DNA from: Elymus sibiricus
Lineage: Eukaryota > Streptophyta > Magnoliopsida > Poales > Poaceae
NCBI GenBank assembly: GCA_039707655.1
Contig: CM077666.1
Location: 246,418,166 to 246,482,165 of the forward strand
Direction of reading: 5' to 3'
Length of the DNA: 64,000 nt
Numbering within the stretch: position 1 is the first letter of the stretch; the number at the start of each line of letters is the position of its first letter. The notes under the pieces were generated by a model, which was not told where the DNA came from, did no database searches, and worked only from the letters and a program-made list of their open reading frames with translations. This document shows positions 1 through 12,440 of this stretch, piece by piece. Both the position numbers and the translations under genes were made by a program.

Positions 1-632
1 CACCATGAGCATCTTCATGGCATAGTACATGATAACATCACTATTTTTGGAAATAACAAGGGTGTTAACATTGTGAGCAATAATTCCACAAAAAGGTTGA
101 AGATTTGGTTAAAAAAATTGTTTTTCCAATTTTATAGTGCTATGCATGACTTTTTTTGTGAAGCAAGTGCCATAAATAAGATTCTAAATTGTGCCCTTAC
201 AATTTTGTCCTAAAGTATACCACATGGGATGCCAACTACCAATTTTTCATGAATTTGAGAGTGATATTGCCATATTTCATTGATTTATTGAATTTCTGGC
301 GATTTACATCAAGTAATTCAAATTTGAATTACAAGTGTGCTCTAGTTTGGTCCAATAAATTCTGAAAAATCATTTTCACCTTCCACGTTAGGAATGTACG
401 CAGTATCCACAAAGAAAACTCAATTACTCAACCATTATATATGATTACTCATCCATGCAATTTTGACAACAAATCGAAAGAAATTAAAGAAAATGACAAA
501 ACGCTCAAAAATTGAAATACTTTTGCATGGAGGCCTCTTATGTGCAATGGCTTGTGGCAAAAATAATAAACTGAGAATACCACAAACTTTTAAAAATGCC
601 TTCACAAACTCACCTATCTGCGATGAAGATCA
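1..632 (+). repeat. Left-edge monomer of the pentameric higher-order repeat
   Basis: This partial monomer lacks about its first 23 bp, which lie outside the window. It matches 3,092-3,723 at an offset of 3,091 bp and belongs to the class with an 18-bp palindrome, the text TTCCAATTTTATAGTGC and the tail variant AAAATGACAAAACGCTC. It is the last monomer of a 3.09-kb unit whose earlier part lies to the left, so the pentameric repeat extends beyond the window. Confidence 0.92.
314..331 (+). repeat. 18-bp perfect palindrome TAATTCAAATTTGAATTA
   Basis: All monomers carry the 12-bp palindrome TTCAAATTTGAA about 340 bp after the landmark. In the last class of the pentamer it extends to 18 bp because the downstream text is GAATTACAAG instead of GAACTGCAAG. 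Further copies are at 3405-3422, 6498-6515 and 8937-8954, and in super-unit II at 15652-15669 and 18091-18108. Function is unknown; it could be a protein dyad site or chance. Confidence 0.85.
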
Positions 633-1234
633 ATGACTTTCAACCAAGATGACCATCACCATGAGCATCTTCATGGCATAGTACATGATAACATCACCAT
701 TTTTGGAAATAAGAAGGGTGTTAACATTGTGAGCAATAATTCCACAAAAAGATTGAAGATTTGGTTAAAAAAATTAATTTTCCATTTTTCCAGTGCTATG
801 CATGACTTTTTTTGTGAAGCAAGTGCCATAAATAAGATTGTAAATCGTGCCCTTACAATTTTCTCCTAAAGTTTACCACATGGGATGCCAACTGCCAATT
901 TTTCATGAATTTCAGAGTGATATTGCCATATTTCATTGAATTATTGAATTTCTGGCAATTTACATCAAGTAATTCAAATTTGAACTTCAAGTGTGCTCTA
1001 GTTTGGTCCAAATAAATTCTGGAAAATCATTTTTATCTTCCACATTAGGAATGTAGGAAGTATCCACAAAGAAAACTCCATTACCCACCCATTATATATG
1101 ATTACTCATCCATGCAATTTTGACAACACATCGAAAGAATTAAAGAAAATGAAAAAAGGCTCAAAAATTGAAATCCTTTTGCATGGAGGCCTCTTATGTG
1201 CAATGGCTTGTGGGAAAAATAATAAACTGAAATA

Positions 1235-1250
1235 CCACAAATTATTTTTC
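1235..1250 (+). other. 190-bp deletion junction fusing two monomers (eight copies)
   Basis: The text runs AAACTGAAATACCACAAA directly into TTATTTTTCC. It jumps from near the end of one monomer (offset about 607) to offset about 141 of the next and removes the landmark. The flanks share about three A residues. The same junction is present near 4,331, 7,424, 9,863, 16,578, 19,017, 27,038 and 29,978, always with the companion loss of a C in ACTGACAATACC. It therefore arose once and spread by amplification. Confidence 0.92.
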
Positions 1251-3087
1251 CATTTTTCTAGTGCTATGCATGACTTTTTTTGTGAAGCAAGTGCCATAAA
1301 TAAGACTGTAAATCGTGCCCTTACAATTTTCTCCTAAAGTATACCACATGGGATGCCAACTGCCAATTTTTCATGAATTTCAGAGTGATATTGCCTTAGT
1401 TCATTGATTTATTGAATTTCTGGCAATTTACCTCAAGTAATTCAAATTTGAACTGCAAGTGTGCTCTAGTTTGGTCCAATAAATTCTGAAAAATCATTTT
1501 CACCTTCCACGTTAGGAATGTATGCAGTATCCACAAAGAAAACTCAATTACCAACCATTATATATGATTACTCATCCATGCAATTTTGACAACACATCGT
1601 AAGAAATTAAAAAAATGAAAAAAGGCTCAAAAATTGAAATCCTTTTGCATGGAGGCCTCTTATGTGAAATGGCTTGTGGGAAAAATAATAAACTGACAAT
1701 ACCACAAACTTTAAAAAAAACCTTCACAAACTGACCTATCTCCGATGAAGATCAATGACTTTCAACCAAGATGACCATCACCATGAGCATCTTCATGGCA
1801 TAGTACATGATAACATCACCATTTCTGGAAATAAGAAGGGTGTTAACATTGTGAGCAATAATTCCACAAAAAGATTGAAGATTTGGTTAAAAAAATTAAT
1901 TTCCCATTTTTCTAGTGCAATGCATGACTTTTTTTGTGAAGCAAGTGCCATAAATAAGATTGTAAATCGTGCCCTTACAATTTTCTCCTAAAGTATACCA
2001 CATGGGATGCCAACTGCCATTTTTTCATGAATTTCAAAGTGATATTGCCATATTTCATTGAATTATTGAATTTCTGGCGATTTACATTAAGTAATTCAAA
2101 TTTAAACTGCAAGTATGCTCTAGTTTGGTCCAAATAAATTCTGTAAAATCATTTTTATCTTCCACATTAGGAATGTAGGAAGTATCCACAAAGAAAACTC
2201 CGTGACCCACCCATTATATATGATTACTCATCCATGCAATTTTGACAACACATCGAAAGAATTAAAGAAAATGAAAAAAAGGCTCAAAAATTGAAATCCT
2301 TTTGTATGGAGGCCTCTTATGTGCAATGGCTTGTGGGAAAAATAATAAACTGACAATACCACAAATTTTTTATAAAAACCTTCACAGACTGACCTTTCTC
2401 CTACGAAGATCAATGACTTTCAACCAGGAGGACCATGACCATGAGCATCTTCATGGCAAAGTACATGATAACATCACAATTTTTGGAAATAACAAGTGTG
2501 TTAACATTGTGAGCAATAATTCCACAAAAAGATTGAAGATTTGGTTTAAAAAATTCATTTTCCATTTTTCTAGTGCTATGCATGACTGTTTTGTGAAGCA
2601 AGTGCCATAAATAAGATTGTAAATCGTGCCCTTACAATTTTGTCCTCAAGTATACCACATGGGATGCCAACTGCCAATTTTTCATGAATTTCAGAGTGAT
2701 ATGGCCATATTTCATTGATTTATTGAATTTCTGGCGATTTACATCAAGTAATTCAAATTTGAACTGCAAGTGTGCTCTCGTTTGGTCCTAATAAATTCTG
2801 AAAAAACATTTTTATCTTTCGCATTAGGAATGTAGGAAGTATCCACAAAGAAAACTCAGTTACCCACCCATTATATATGATTACTCATCCATGCAATTTT
2901 GACAACACATCGAAAGAAATTAAAGAAAAAGAAAAAAGGCTCAAAAATTGAAATCCTTTTGCATGGATGCCTCTTATGTGCAATGGCTTTGGGAAAAATA
3001 ATAAACTGACAATACCGCAAACTTTTAAAAAAACCTTCACAAACTGACTTATCTCCGATGAAGATCACTGACTTTCAACCAAGATGA

Positions 3088-3133
3088 CCATCACCATGAG
3101 CATCTTCATGGCATAGTACATGATAACATCACT
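3088..3133 (+). repeat. CAT-rich, 6-bp-periodic tract (in every monomer)
   Basis: The first ~65 bp of each monomer contain CAT roughly every six bases (CCATCACCATGAGCATC, then TTCATGG, CATAGTACATG, ACATCACC). It reads as a degenerate hexamer microsatellite. It gives a histidine-rich string in one plus frame and a methionine-rich string on the minus strand, which explains the recurring peptide-like patterns. The 22.65-kb junction lies inside this tract and other exchange intervals lie in or just after it. Confidence 0.75.
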
Positions 3134-3524
3134 ATTTTTGGAAATAACAAGGGTGTTAACATTGTGAGCAATAATTCCACAAAAAGGTTGAAGATTTGGT
3201 TAAAAAAATTGTTTTTCCAATTTTATAGTGCTATGCATGACTTTTTTTGTGAAGCAAGTGCCATAAATAAGATTCTAAATTGTGCCCTTACAATTTTGTC
3301 CTAAAGTATACCACATGGGATGCCAACTACCAATTTTTCATGAATTTGAGAGTGATATTGCCATATTTCATTGATTTATTGAATTTCTGGCGATTTACAT
3401 CAAGTAATTCAAATTTGAATTACAAGTGTGCTCTAGTTTGGTCCAATAAATTCTGAAAAATCATTTTCACCTTCCACGTTAGGAATGTACGCAGTATCCA
3501 CAAAGAAAACTCAATTACTCAACC

Positions 3525-3536
3525 ATTATATATGAT
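3525..3536 (+). promoter_or_regulatory. TATA-like string ATTATATATGAT in each monomer (function unproven)
   Basis: Nearly every monomer has CCATTATATATGATTACTC about 455-470 bp after the landmark. Exceptions include ATTATATATTATTAC near 48,961, 51,590 and 52,790, ATTTGATATG near 50,275 and ATTATAAATG near 24,275. It resembles a eukaryotic TATA box and is well conserved, but no initiator, downstream gene or terminator is evident. Conservation may simply reflect array homogenisation. Confidence 0.25.
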
Positions 3537-3723
3537 TACTCATCCATGCAATTTTGACAACAAATCGAAAGAAATTAAAGAAAATGACAAAACGCTCAAA
3601 AATTGAAATACTTTTGCATGGAGGCCTCTTATGTGCAATGGCTTGTGGCAAAAATAATAAACTGAGAATACCACAAACTTTTAAAAATGCCTTCACAAAC
3701 TCACCTATCTGCGATGAAGATCA

Positions 3724-6700
3724 ATGACTTTCAACCAAGATGACCATCACCATGAGCATCTTCATGGCATAGTACATGATAACATCACCATTTTTGGAAA
3801 TAAGAAGGGTGTTAACATTGTGAGCAATAATTCCACAAAAAGATTGAAGATTTGGTTAAAAAAATTAATTTTCCATTTTTCCAGTGCTATGCATGACTTT
3901 TTTTGTGAAGCAAGTGCCATAAATAAGATTGTAAATCGTGCCCTTACAATTTTCTCCTAAAGTTTACCACATGGGATGCCAACTGCCAATTTTTCATGAA
4001 TTTCAGAGTGATATTGCCATATTTCATTGAATTATTGAATTTCTGGCAATTTACATCAAGTAATTCAAATTTGAACTTCAAGTGTGCTCTAGTTTGGTCC
4101 AAATAAATTCTGGAAAATCATTTTTATCTTCCACATTAGGAATGTAGGAAGTATCCACAAAGAAAACTCCATTACCCACCCATTATATATGATTACTCAT
4201 CCATGCAATTTTGACAACACATCGAAAGAATTAAAGAAAATGAAAAAAGGCTCAAAAATTGAAATCCTTTTGCATGGAGGCCTCTTATGTGCAATGGCTT
4301 GTGGGAAAAATAATAAACTGAAATACCACAAATTATTTTTCCATTTTTCTAGTGCTATGCATGACTTTTTTTGTGAAGCAAGTGCCATAAATAAGACTGT
4401 AAATCGTGCCCTTACAATTTTCTCCTAAAGTATACCACATGGGATGCCAACTGCCAATTTTTCATGAATTTCAGAGTGATATTGCCTTAGTTCATTGATT
4501 TATTGAATTTCTGGCAATTTACCTCAAGTAATTCAAATTTGAACTGCAAGTGTGCTCTAGTTTGGTCCAATAAATTCTGAAAAATCATTTTCACCTTCCA
4601 CGTTAGGAATGTATGCAGTATCCACAAAGAAAACTCAATTACCAACCATTATATATGATTACTCATCCATGCAATTTTGACAACACATCGTAAGAAATTA
4701 AAGAAAATGAAAAAAGGCTCAAAAATTGAAATCCTTTTGCATGGAGGCCTCTTATATGAAATGGCTTGTGGGAAAAATAATAAACTGACAATACCACAAA
4801 CTTTAAAAAAAACCTTCACAAACTGACCTATCTCCGATGAAGATCAATGACTTTCAACCAAGATGACCATCACCATGAGCATCTTCATGGCATAGTACAT
4901 GATAACATCACCATTTCTGGAAATAAGAAGGGTGTTAACATTGTGAGCAATAATTCCACAAAAAGATTGAAGATTTGGTTAAAAAAATTAATTTCCCATT
5001 TTTCTAGTGCAATGCATGACTTTTTTTGTGAAGCAAGTGCCATAAATAAGATTGTAAATCGTGCCCTTACAATTTTCTCCTAAAGTATACCACATGGGAT
5101 GCCAACTGCCATTTTTTCATGAATTTCAAAGTGATATTGCCATATTTCATTGAATTATTGAATTTCTGGCGATTTACATTAAGAAATTCAAATTTAAACT
5201 GCAAGTATGCTCTAGTTTGGTCCAAATAAATTCTGGAAAATCATTTTTATCTTCCACATTAGGAATGTAGGAAGTATCCACAAAGAAAACTCCGTGACCC
5301 ACCCATTATATATGATTACTCATCCATGCAATTTTGACAACACATCGAAAGAATTAAAGAAAATGAAAAAAAGGCTCAAAAATTGAAATCCTTTTGTATG
5401 GAGGCCTCTTATGTGCAATGGCTTGTGGGAAAAATAATAAACTGACAATACCACAAATTTTTTATAAAAACCTTCACAGACTGACCTTTCTCCTACGAAG
5501 ATCAATGACTTTCAACCAGGAGGACCATGACCATGAGCATCTTCATGGCAAAGTACATGATAACATCACAATTTTTGGAAATAACAAGTGTGTTAACATT
5601 GTGAGCAATAATTCCACAAAAAGATTGAAGATTTGGTTTAAAAAATTCATTTTCCATTTTTCTAGTGCTATGCATGACTGTTTTTGTGAAGCAAGTGCCA
5701 TAAATAAGATTGTAAATCGTGCCCTTACAATTTTGTCCTCAAGTATACCACATGGGATGCCAACTGCCAATTTTTCATGAATTTCAGAGTGATATGGCCA
5801 TATTTCATTGATTTATTGAATTTCTGGCGATTTACATCAAGTAATTCAAATTTGAACTGCAAGTGTGCTCTCGTTTGGTCCTAATAAATTCTGAAAAAAC
5901 ATTTTTATCTTTCGCATTAGGAATGTAGGAAGTATCCACAAAGAAAACTCAGTTACCCACCCATTATATATGATTACTCATCCATGCAATTTTGACAACA
6001 CATCGAAAGAAATTAAAGAAAAAGAAAAAAGGCTCAAAAATTGAAATCCTTTTGCATGGATGCCTCTTATGTGCAATGGCTTTGGGAAAAATAATAAACT
6101 GACAATACCGCAAACTTTTAAAAAAACCTTCACAAACTGACTTATCTCCGATGAAGATCACTGACTTTCAACCAAGATGACCATCACCATGAGCATCTTC
6201 ATGGCATAGTACATGATAACATCACTATTTTTGGAAATAACAAGGGTGTTAACATTGTGAGCAATAATTCCCCAAAAAGGTTGAAGATTTGGTTAAAAAA
6301 ATTGTTTTTCCAATTTTATAGTGCTATGCATGACTTTTTTTGTGAAGCAAGTGCCATAAATAAGATTCTAAATTGTGCCCTTACAATTTTGTCCTAAAGT
6401 ATACCACATGGGATGCCAACTACCAATTTTTCATGAATTTGAGAGTGATATTGCCATATTTCATTGATTTATTGAATTTCTGGCGATTTACATCAAGTAA
6501 TTCAAATTTGAATTACAAGTGTGCTCTAGTTTGGTCCAATAAATTCTGAAAAATCATTTTCACCTTCCACGTTAGGAATGTACGCAGTATCCACAAAGAA
6601 AACTTAATTACTCAACCATTATATATGATTACTCATCCATGCAATTTTGACAACAAATCGAAAGAAATTAAAGAAAATGACAAAACGCTCAAAAATTGAA

Positions 6701-6816
6701 ATACTTTTGCATGGAGGCCACTTATGTGCAATGGCTTGTGGCAAAAATAATAAACTGAGAATACCACAAACTTTTAAAAATGCCTTCACAAACTCACCTA
6801 TCTGCGATGAAGATCA
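3724..6816 (+). repeat. Pentameric higher-order repeat, copy B (3,093 bp)
   Basis: Landmarks are at 3724, 4847, 5505 and 6161, with the fused 190-bp-deleted pair at 3724-4846. Copy B carries private variants, including AAGAAATTC near 5183, CCCCAAAAAGG near 6271 and GAGGCCACTT near 6714. These same variants recur 9,154 bp downstream, which shows that the second half of copy B was the template for the super-unit duplication. Confidence 0.93.
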
Positions 6817-9255
6817 ATGACTTTCAACCAAGATGACCATCACCATGAGCATCTTCATGGCATAGTACATGATAACATCACCATTTTTGGAAATAAGAAG
6901 GGTGTTAACATTGTGAGCAATAATTCCACAAAAAGATTGAAGATTTGGTTAAAAAAATTAATTTTCCATTTTTCCAGTGCTATGCATGACTTTTTTTGTG
7001 AAGCAAGTGCCATAAATAAGATTGTAAATCGTGCCCTTGCAATTTTCTCCTAAAGTTTACCACATGGGATGCCAACTGCCAATTTTTCATGAATTTCAGA
7101 GTGATATTGCCATATTTCATTGAATTATTGAATTTCTGGCAATTTACATCAAGTAATTCAAATTTGAACTTCAAGTGTGCTCTAGTTTGGTCCAAATAAA
7201 TTCTGGAAAATCATTTTTATCTTCCACATTAGGAATGTAGGAAGTATCCACAAAGAAAACTCCATTACCCACCCATTATATATGATTACTCATCCATGCA
7301 ATTTTGACAACACATCGAAAGAATTAAAGAAAATGAAAAAAGGCTCAAAAATTGAAATCCTTTTGCATGGAGGCCTCTTATGTGCAGTGGCTTGTGGGAA
7401 AAATAATAAACTGAAATACCACAAATTATTTTTCCATTTTTCTAGTGCTATGCATGACTTTTTTTGTGAAGCAAGTGCCATAAATAAGACTGTAAATCGT
7501 GCCCTTACAATTTTCTCCTAAAGTATACCACATGGGATGCCAACTGCCAATTTTTCATGAATTTCAGAGTGATATTGCCTTAGTTCATTGATTTATTGAA
7601 TTTCTGGCAATTTACCTCAAGTAATTCAAATTTGAACTGCAAGTGTGCTCTAGTTTGGTCCAATAAATTCTGAAAAATCATTTTCACCTTCCACGTTAGG
7701 AATGTACGCTGTATCCACAAAGAAAACTCAATTACTCAACCATTATATATGATTACTCATCCATGCAATTTTGACAACACATCGAAAGAATTAAAGAAAA
7801 TGAAAAAAAGGCTCAAAAATTGAAATCCTTTTGTATGGAGGCCTCATATGTGCAATGGCTTGTGGGAAAAATAATAAACTGACAATACCACAAATTTTTT
7901 ATAAAAACCTTCAGAGACTGACCTTTCTCCTACGAAGATCAATGACTTTCAACCAGGAGGACCATGACCATGAGCATCTTCATGGCAAAGTAAATGATAA
8001 CATCACCATTTTTGGAAATAACAAGTGTGTTAACATTGTGAGCAATAATTCCACAAAAAGATTGAAGATTTGGTTTAAAAAATTAATTTTCCATTTTTCT
8101 AGTGCTATGCATGACTGTTTTTGTGAAGCAAGTGCCATAAATAAGATTTCAAATCGTGCCCTTACAATTTTGTCCTCAAGTATACCACATGGGATGCCAA
8201 CTGCCAATTTTTCATGAATTTCAGAGTGATATGGCCATATTTCATTGATTTATTGAATTTCTAGCGATTTACATCAAGTAATTCAAATTTTAACTGCAAG
8301 TGTGCTCTCGTTTGGTCCTAATAAATTCTGAAAAATCATTTTTATCTTTCGCATTAGGAATGTAGGAAGTATCCACAAAGAAAACTCAGTTACCCACCCA
8401 TTATATATGATTACTCATCCATGCAATTTTGACAACACATCGAAAGAAATTAAAGAAAAAGAAAAAAGGCTCAAAAATTGAAATCCTTTTGCATGGAGGC
8501 CTCTTATGTGCAATGGCTTTGGGAAAAATAATAAACTGACAATACCGCAAACTTTTAAAAAAACCTTCACAGACTGACTTATCTCCGATGAAGATCACTG
8601 ACTTTCAACCAAGATGACCATCACCATGAGCATCTTCATGGCATAGTACATGATAACATCACTATTTTTGGAAATAACAAGGGTGTTAACATTGTGAGCA
8701 ATAATTCCACAAAAAGGTTGAAGATTTGGTTAAAAAAATTATTTTTCCAATTTTATAGTGCTATGCATGACTTTTTTTTTGTGAAGCAAGTGCCATAAAT
8801 ATGATTCTAAATTGTGCCCTTACAATTTTGTCCTAAAGTATACCACATGGGATGCCAACTGCCAATTTTTCATGAATTTGAGAGTGATATTGCCATATTT
8901 CATTGATTTATTGAATTTCTGGCGATTTACATCAAGTAATTCAAATTTGAATTACAAGTGTGCTCTAGTTTGGTCCAATAAATTCTGAAAAATCATTTTC
9001 ACCTTCCACGTTAGGAATGTACGCAGTATCCACAAAGAAAACTCAATTACTCAACCATTATATATGATTACTCATCCATGCAATTTTGACAACATATCGA
9101 AAGAAATTAAAGAAAATGACAAAACGCTCAAATATTGAAATACTTTTGCATGGAGGCCTCTTATGTGCAATGGCTTGTGGCAAAAATAATAAACTGAGAA
9201 TACCACAAGCTTTTAAAAAAGCCTTCACAAACTCACCTGTGTGCGATGAAGATCA
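6817..9255 (+). repeat. Higher-order repeat copy C, one monomer short (2,439 bp)
   Basis: Landmarks are at 6817, 7942 and 8598. The class marked by CCATTTCTGG, third in copies A and B, is missing, and the length is short by one monomer (about 654 bp). Sequence resembles the fused-pair class up to the text CAATTACTCAACC near 7,738. It resembles the lost monomer's tail from CGAAAGAATTAAAG near 7,783. The loss is therefore best read as an unequal exchange within 7,738-7,784, about 450-500 bp into the monomer. Confidence 0.88.
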
Positions 9256-12111
9256 ATGACTTTCAACCAAGATGACCATCACCATGAGCATCTTCATGGC
9301 ATAGTACATGATAACATCACCATTTTTGGAAATAAGAAGGGTGTTAACATTGTGAGCAATAATTCCACAAAAAGATTGAAGATTTGGTTAAAAAAATTAA
9401 TTTTCCATTTTTCCAGTGCTATGCATGACTTTTTTTGTGAAGCAAGTGCCATAAATAAGATTGTAAATTGTGCCCTTACAATTTTCTCCTAAAGTTTACC
9501 ACATGGGATGCCAACTGCCAATTTTTCATGAATTTCAGAGTGATATTGCCATATTTCATTGAATTATTGAATTTCTGGCAATTTACATCAAGTAATTCAA
9601 ATTTGAACTTTAAGTGTGCTCTAGTTTGGTCCAAATAAATTCTGGAAAATCATTTTTATCTTCCACATTAGGAATGTAGGAAGTATCCACAAAGAAAACT
9701 CCATTACCCACCCATTATATATGATTACTCATCCATGCAATTTTGACAACACATCGAAAGAATTAAAGAAAATGAAAAAAGGCTCAAAAATTGAAATCCT
9801 TTTGCATGGAGGCCTCTTATGTGCAATGGCTTGTGGGAAAAATAATAAACTGAAATACCACAAATTATTTTTCCATTTTTCTAGTGCTATGCATGACTTT
9901 TTTTGTGAAGCAAGTGCCATAAATAAGACTGTAAATCGTGCCCTTACAATTTTCTCCTAAAGTATACCACATGGGATGCCAACTGCCAATTTTTCATGAA
10001 TTTCAGAGTGATATTGCCATAGTTCATTGATTTATTGAATTTCTGGCAATTTACCTCAAGTAATTCAAATTTGAACTGCAAGTGTGCTCTAGTTTGGTCC
10101 AATAAATTCTGAAAAATCATTTTCACCTTCCACGTTAGGAATGTATGCAGTATCCACAAAGAAAACTCAATTACCAACCATTATATATGATTACTCATCC
10201 ATGCAATTTTGACAACACATCGTAAGAAATTAAAGAAAATGAAAAAAGGCTCAAAAATTGAAATCCTTTTGCATGGAGGCCTCTTATGTGAAATGGCTTG
10301 TGGGAAAAATAATAAACTGACAATACCACAAACTTTAAAAAAACCTTCACAAACTGACCTATCTCCGATGAAGATCAATGACTTTCAACCAAGATGACCA
10401 TCACCATGAGCATCTTCATGGCATAGTACATGATAACATCACCATTTCTGGAAATAAGAAGGGTGTTAACATTGTGAGCAATAATTCCACAAAAAGATTG
10501 AAGATTTGGTTAAAAAAATTAATTTCCCATTTTTCTAGTGCAATGCATGACTTTTTTTGTGAAGCAAGTGCCATAAATAAGATTGTAAATCATGCCCTTA
10601 CAATTTTCTCCTAAAGTATACCACATGGGATGCCAACTGCCATTTTTCATGAATTTCAAAGTGATATTGCCATATTTCATTGAATTATTGAATTTCTGGC
10701 GATTTACATTAAGTAATTCAAATTTAAACTGCAAGTATGCTCTAGTTTGGTCCAAATAAATTCTGGAAAATCATTTTTATGTTCCACATTAGGAATGTAG
10801 GAAGTATCCACAAAGAAAACTCCGTGACCAACCCATTATATATGATTACTCATCCATGCAATTTTGACAACACATCGAAAGAATTAAAGAAAATGAAAAA
10901 AAGGCTCAAAAATTGAAATCCTTTTGTATGGAGGACTCTTATGTGCAATGGCTTGTGGGAAAAATAATAAACTGACAATACCACAAATTTTTTATAAAAA
11001 CCTTCACAGACTGACCTTTCTCCTACGAAGATCAATGACTTTCAACCAGGAGGACCATGACCATGAGCATCTTCATGGCAAAGTACATGATAACATCACC
11101 ATTTTTGGAAATAACAAGTGTGTTAACATTCTGAGCAATAATTCCACAAAAAGATTGAAGATTTGGTTTAAAAAATTAATTTTCCATTTTCCTAGTGCTA
11201 TGCATGACTGTTTTTGTGAAGCAAGTGCCATAAATAAGATTGTAAATCGTGCCCTTACAATTTTGTCCTCAAGTATACCACATGGGATGCCAACTGCCAA
11301 TTTTTCATGAATTTCAGAGTGATATGGCCATATTTCATTGATTTATTGAATTTCTGGCGATTTACATCAAGTAATTCAAATTTGAACTGCAAGTGTGCTC
11401 TCGTTTGGTCCTAATAAATTCTGAAAAATCATTTTTATCTTTCGCATTAGGAATGTAGGAAGTATCCACAAAGAAAACTCAGTTACCCACCCATTATATA
11501 TGATGACTCATCCATGCAATTTTGACAACACATCGAAAGAAATTAAAGAAAAAGAAAAAAGGCTCAAAAATTGAAATCCTTTTGCATGGAGGCCTCTTAT
11601 GTGCAATGGCTTTGGGAAAAATAATAAACTGACAATACCGCAAACTTTTTAAAAAAACCTTCACAGACTGACCTTCTCCTATGAAGATCAATGACTTTCA
11701 ACCAAGAGGACCATGACCATGAGCATCTTCATGGCATAGTACATGATAACATCACCATTTTTTGAAATAACAAGGGTGTTAACATTGTGAGCAATAATTC
11801 CAGAAAATGATCGAAGATTTGTTTAAAAATAATAATTTTCCATTTTTCTAGTGCCATGCATGACTTTTTTTGTGAAGCAAGTGCCATAAATAAGATTGTA
11901 AATCGTGCCCTTACAATTTTCTCCTAAAGTATACCACATGGGATGCCAACTGCCAATTTTTCATGCATTTCAGAGTGATATTGCCGTATTTCATTGATTT
12001 ATTGAATTTCGGGCGATTTACATCAAGTAATTCAAATTTGAACTGCAAGTGTGGTCTAGTTTGGTAAAATAAATTCTGAAAAATCATTTTCACCTTCCAC
12101 ATTAGGAATGT

Positions 12112-12119
12112 AGGAAATG
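12112..12119 (+). other. 145-bp deletion junction (five copies)
   Basis: AGGAATGTAGG is joined to AATGGCTTGTGGG, giving a 511-bp monomer. Copies lie near 21,268, 29,283, 41,244 and 63,898. The last two read TAGGCAATGG, in which GCA is shared by both parental flanks (TAGGCAGTATCC and TGTGCAATGG), a 3-bp microhomology. The first three read TAGGAAATGG, probably a later C to A change. Confidence 0.9.
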
Positions 12120-12427
12120 GCTTGTGGGAAAAATAATAAACTGACAATACCACAAACTTTTAAAAATGCTTCACAAACTGACCTATCTCCGATGAAGATC
12201 AATGACTTTCAATCAAGATGACCATCACCATGAGCATCTTCATGGCATAGTACATGATAACATCACCATTTTTGGAAACAACAAGGGTGTTAACATTGTG
12301 AGCAATAATTCCACAAAAAGATTGAAGATTTGGTTAAAAAAATTAATTTTCCATTTTTCTAGTGCTATGCATGACTTTTTTTGTGAAGCAAGTGCCATAA
12401 ATAAGATTGTAAATCGTGCCCTTACAA

Positions 12428-12440
12428 TTTTTGGCTTCCA
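12428..12440 (+). other. 169-bp deletion junction with TGG filler (three copies)
   Basis: ACAATTTT is followed by TGG and then CTTCCACATTAGG, giving a 487-bp interval between landmarks. The left parent normally continues CTCC or GTCC, and the right parent normally has TTTATCTTCC, so TGG (12,432-12,434) fits neither flank. Identical junctions occur at 21,586-21,588 and 30,723-30,725. The monomer carries on in register afterwards. Confidence 0.87.

Larger units (their letters stand above)
633..3723 (+). repeat. Pentameric higher-order repeat, copy A (3,091 bp)
   Basis: Landmarks are at 633, 1755, 2413 and 3068. The 633-1754 interval is two monomers fused by a 190-bp deletion, so there are five nominal monomers (5 x 656 - 190 = 3,090). 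Each monomer class has private markers: AAAGTTTACC after 633, CCATTTCTGG after 1755, CAACCAGGAGG at 2413, and TTCCAATTTTATAGTGC after 3068. The same class order returns in copy B. Differences from copy B that I noticed include a G lost near 1610 and one T lost in the T-run near 2588. Confidence 0.93.
3068..3723 (+). repeat. Reference full-length satellite monomer (656 bp)
   Basis: This is a complete monomer used here to describe the anatomy; its first landmark base is C instead of A. In order it holds a CAT-rich hexamer-periodic tract (3088-3133), an A/T-tract cluster around 3201-3225, ATGCAT (3233-3238), TTCATGAA (3337-3344), an 18-bp perfect palindrome (3405-3422), the TATA-like string ATTATATATGAT (3525-3536), an A-rich purine stretch (about 3567-3605), GAGGCCTC (3621-3628) and a short oligo-A run before the next monomer. 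I found no convincing internal subrepeat. The choice of start is a convention, not a biological boundary. Confidence 0.93.

Noticed and set aside
633..869. Histidine-rich 78-codon reading frame as a gene (and its equivalents in other monomers)
   Set aside because: It is as variable as the rest of the repeat, is frameshifted in many copies, matches no protein family I recognise, and its histidine run follows from the CAT-rich hexamer tract.
1040..1060. Telomere-like repeats suggested by ACATTAGGAATG and ACTAGGGTG
   Set aside because: Single occurrences per monomer; no tandem TTAGGG or TTTAGGG run exists.
1118..1140. CENP-B box on the minus strand around ACACATCGAAAG
   Set aside because: It shares only TTCG with the box; the downstream CGGG core is absent.
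3525..3560. A real promoter at the TATA-like string
   Set aside because: No initiator, downstream gene or terminator is visible; kept only as a low-confidence sequence motif.
3068..3723. Internal ~130-bp subrepeat within the monomer
   Set aside because: Similar-looking A/T clusters recur, but I could not align two segments convincingly beyond short AT-rich words.
5543..5770. Minus-strand reading frames of 60-103 codons
   Set aside because: They recur once per monomer, many need TTG or other non-ATG starts, are methionine- or phenylalanine-rich from simple sequence, and overlap plus-strand frames equally open by chance.
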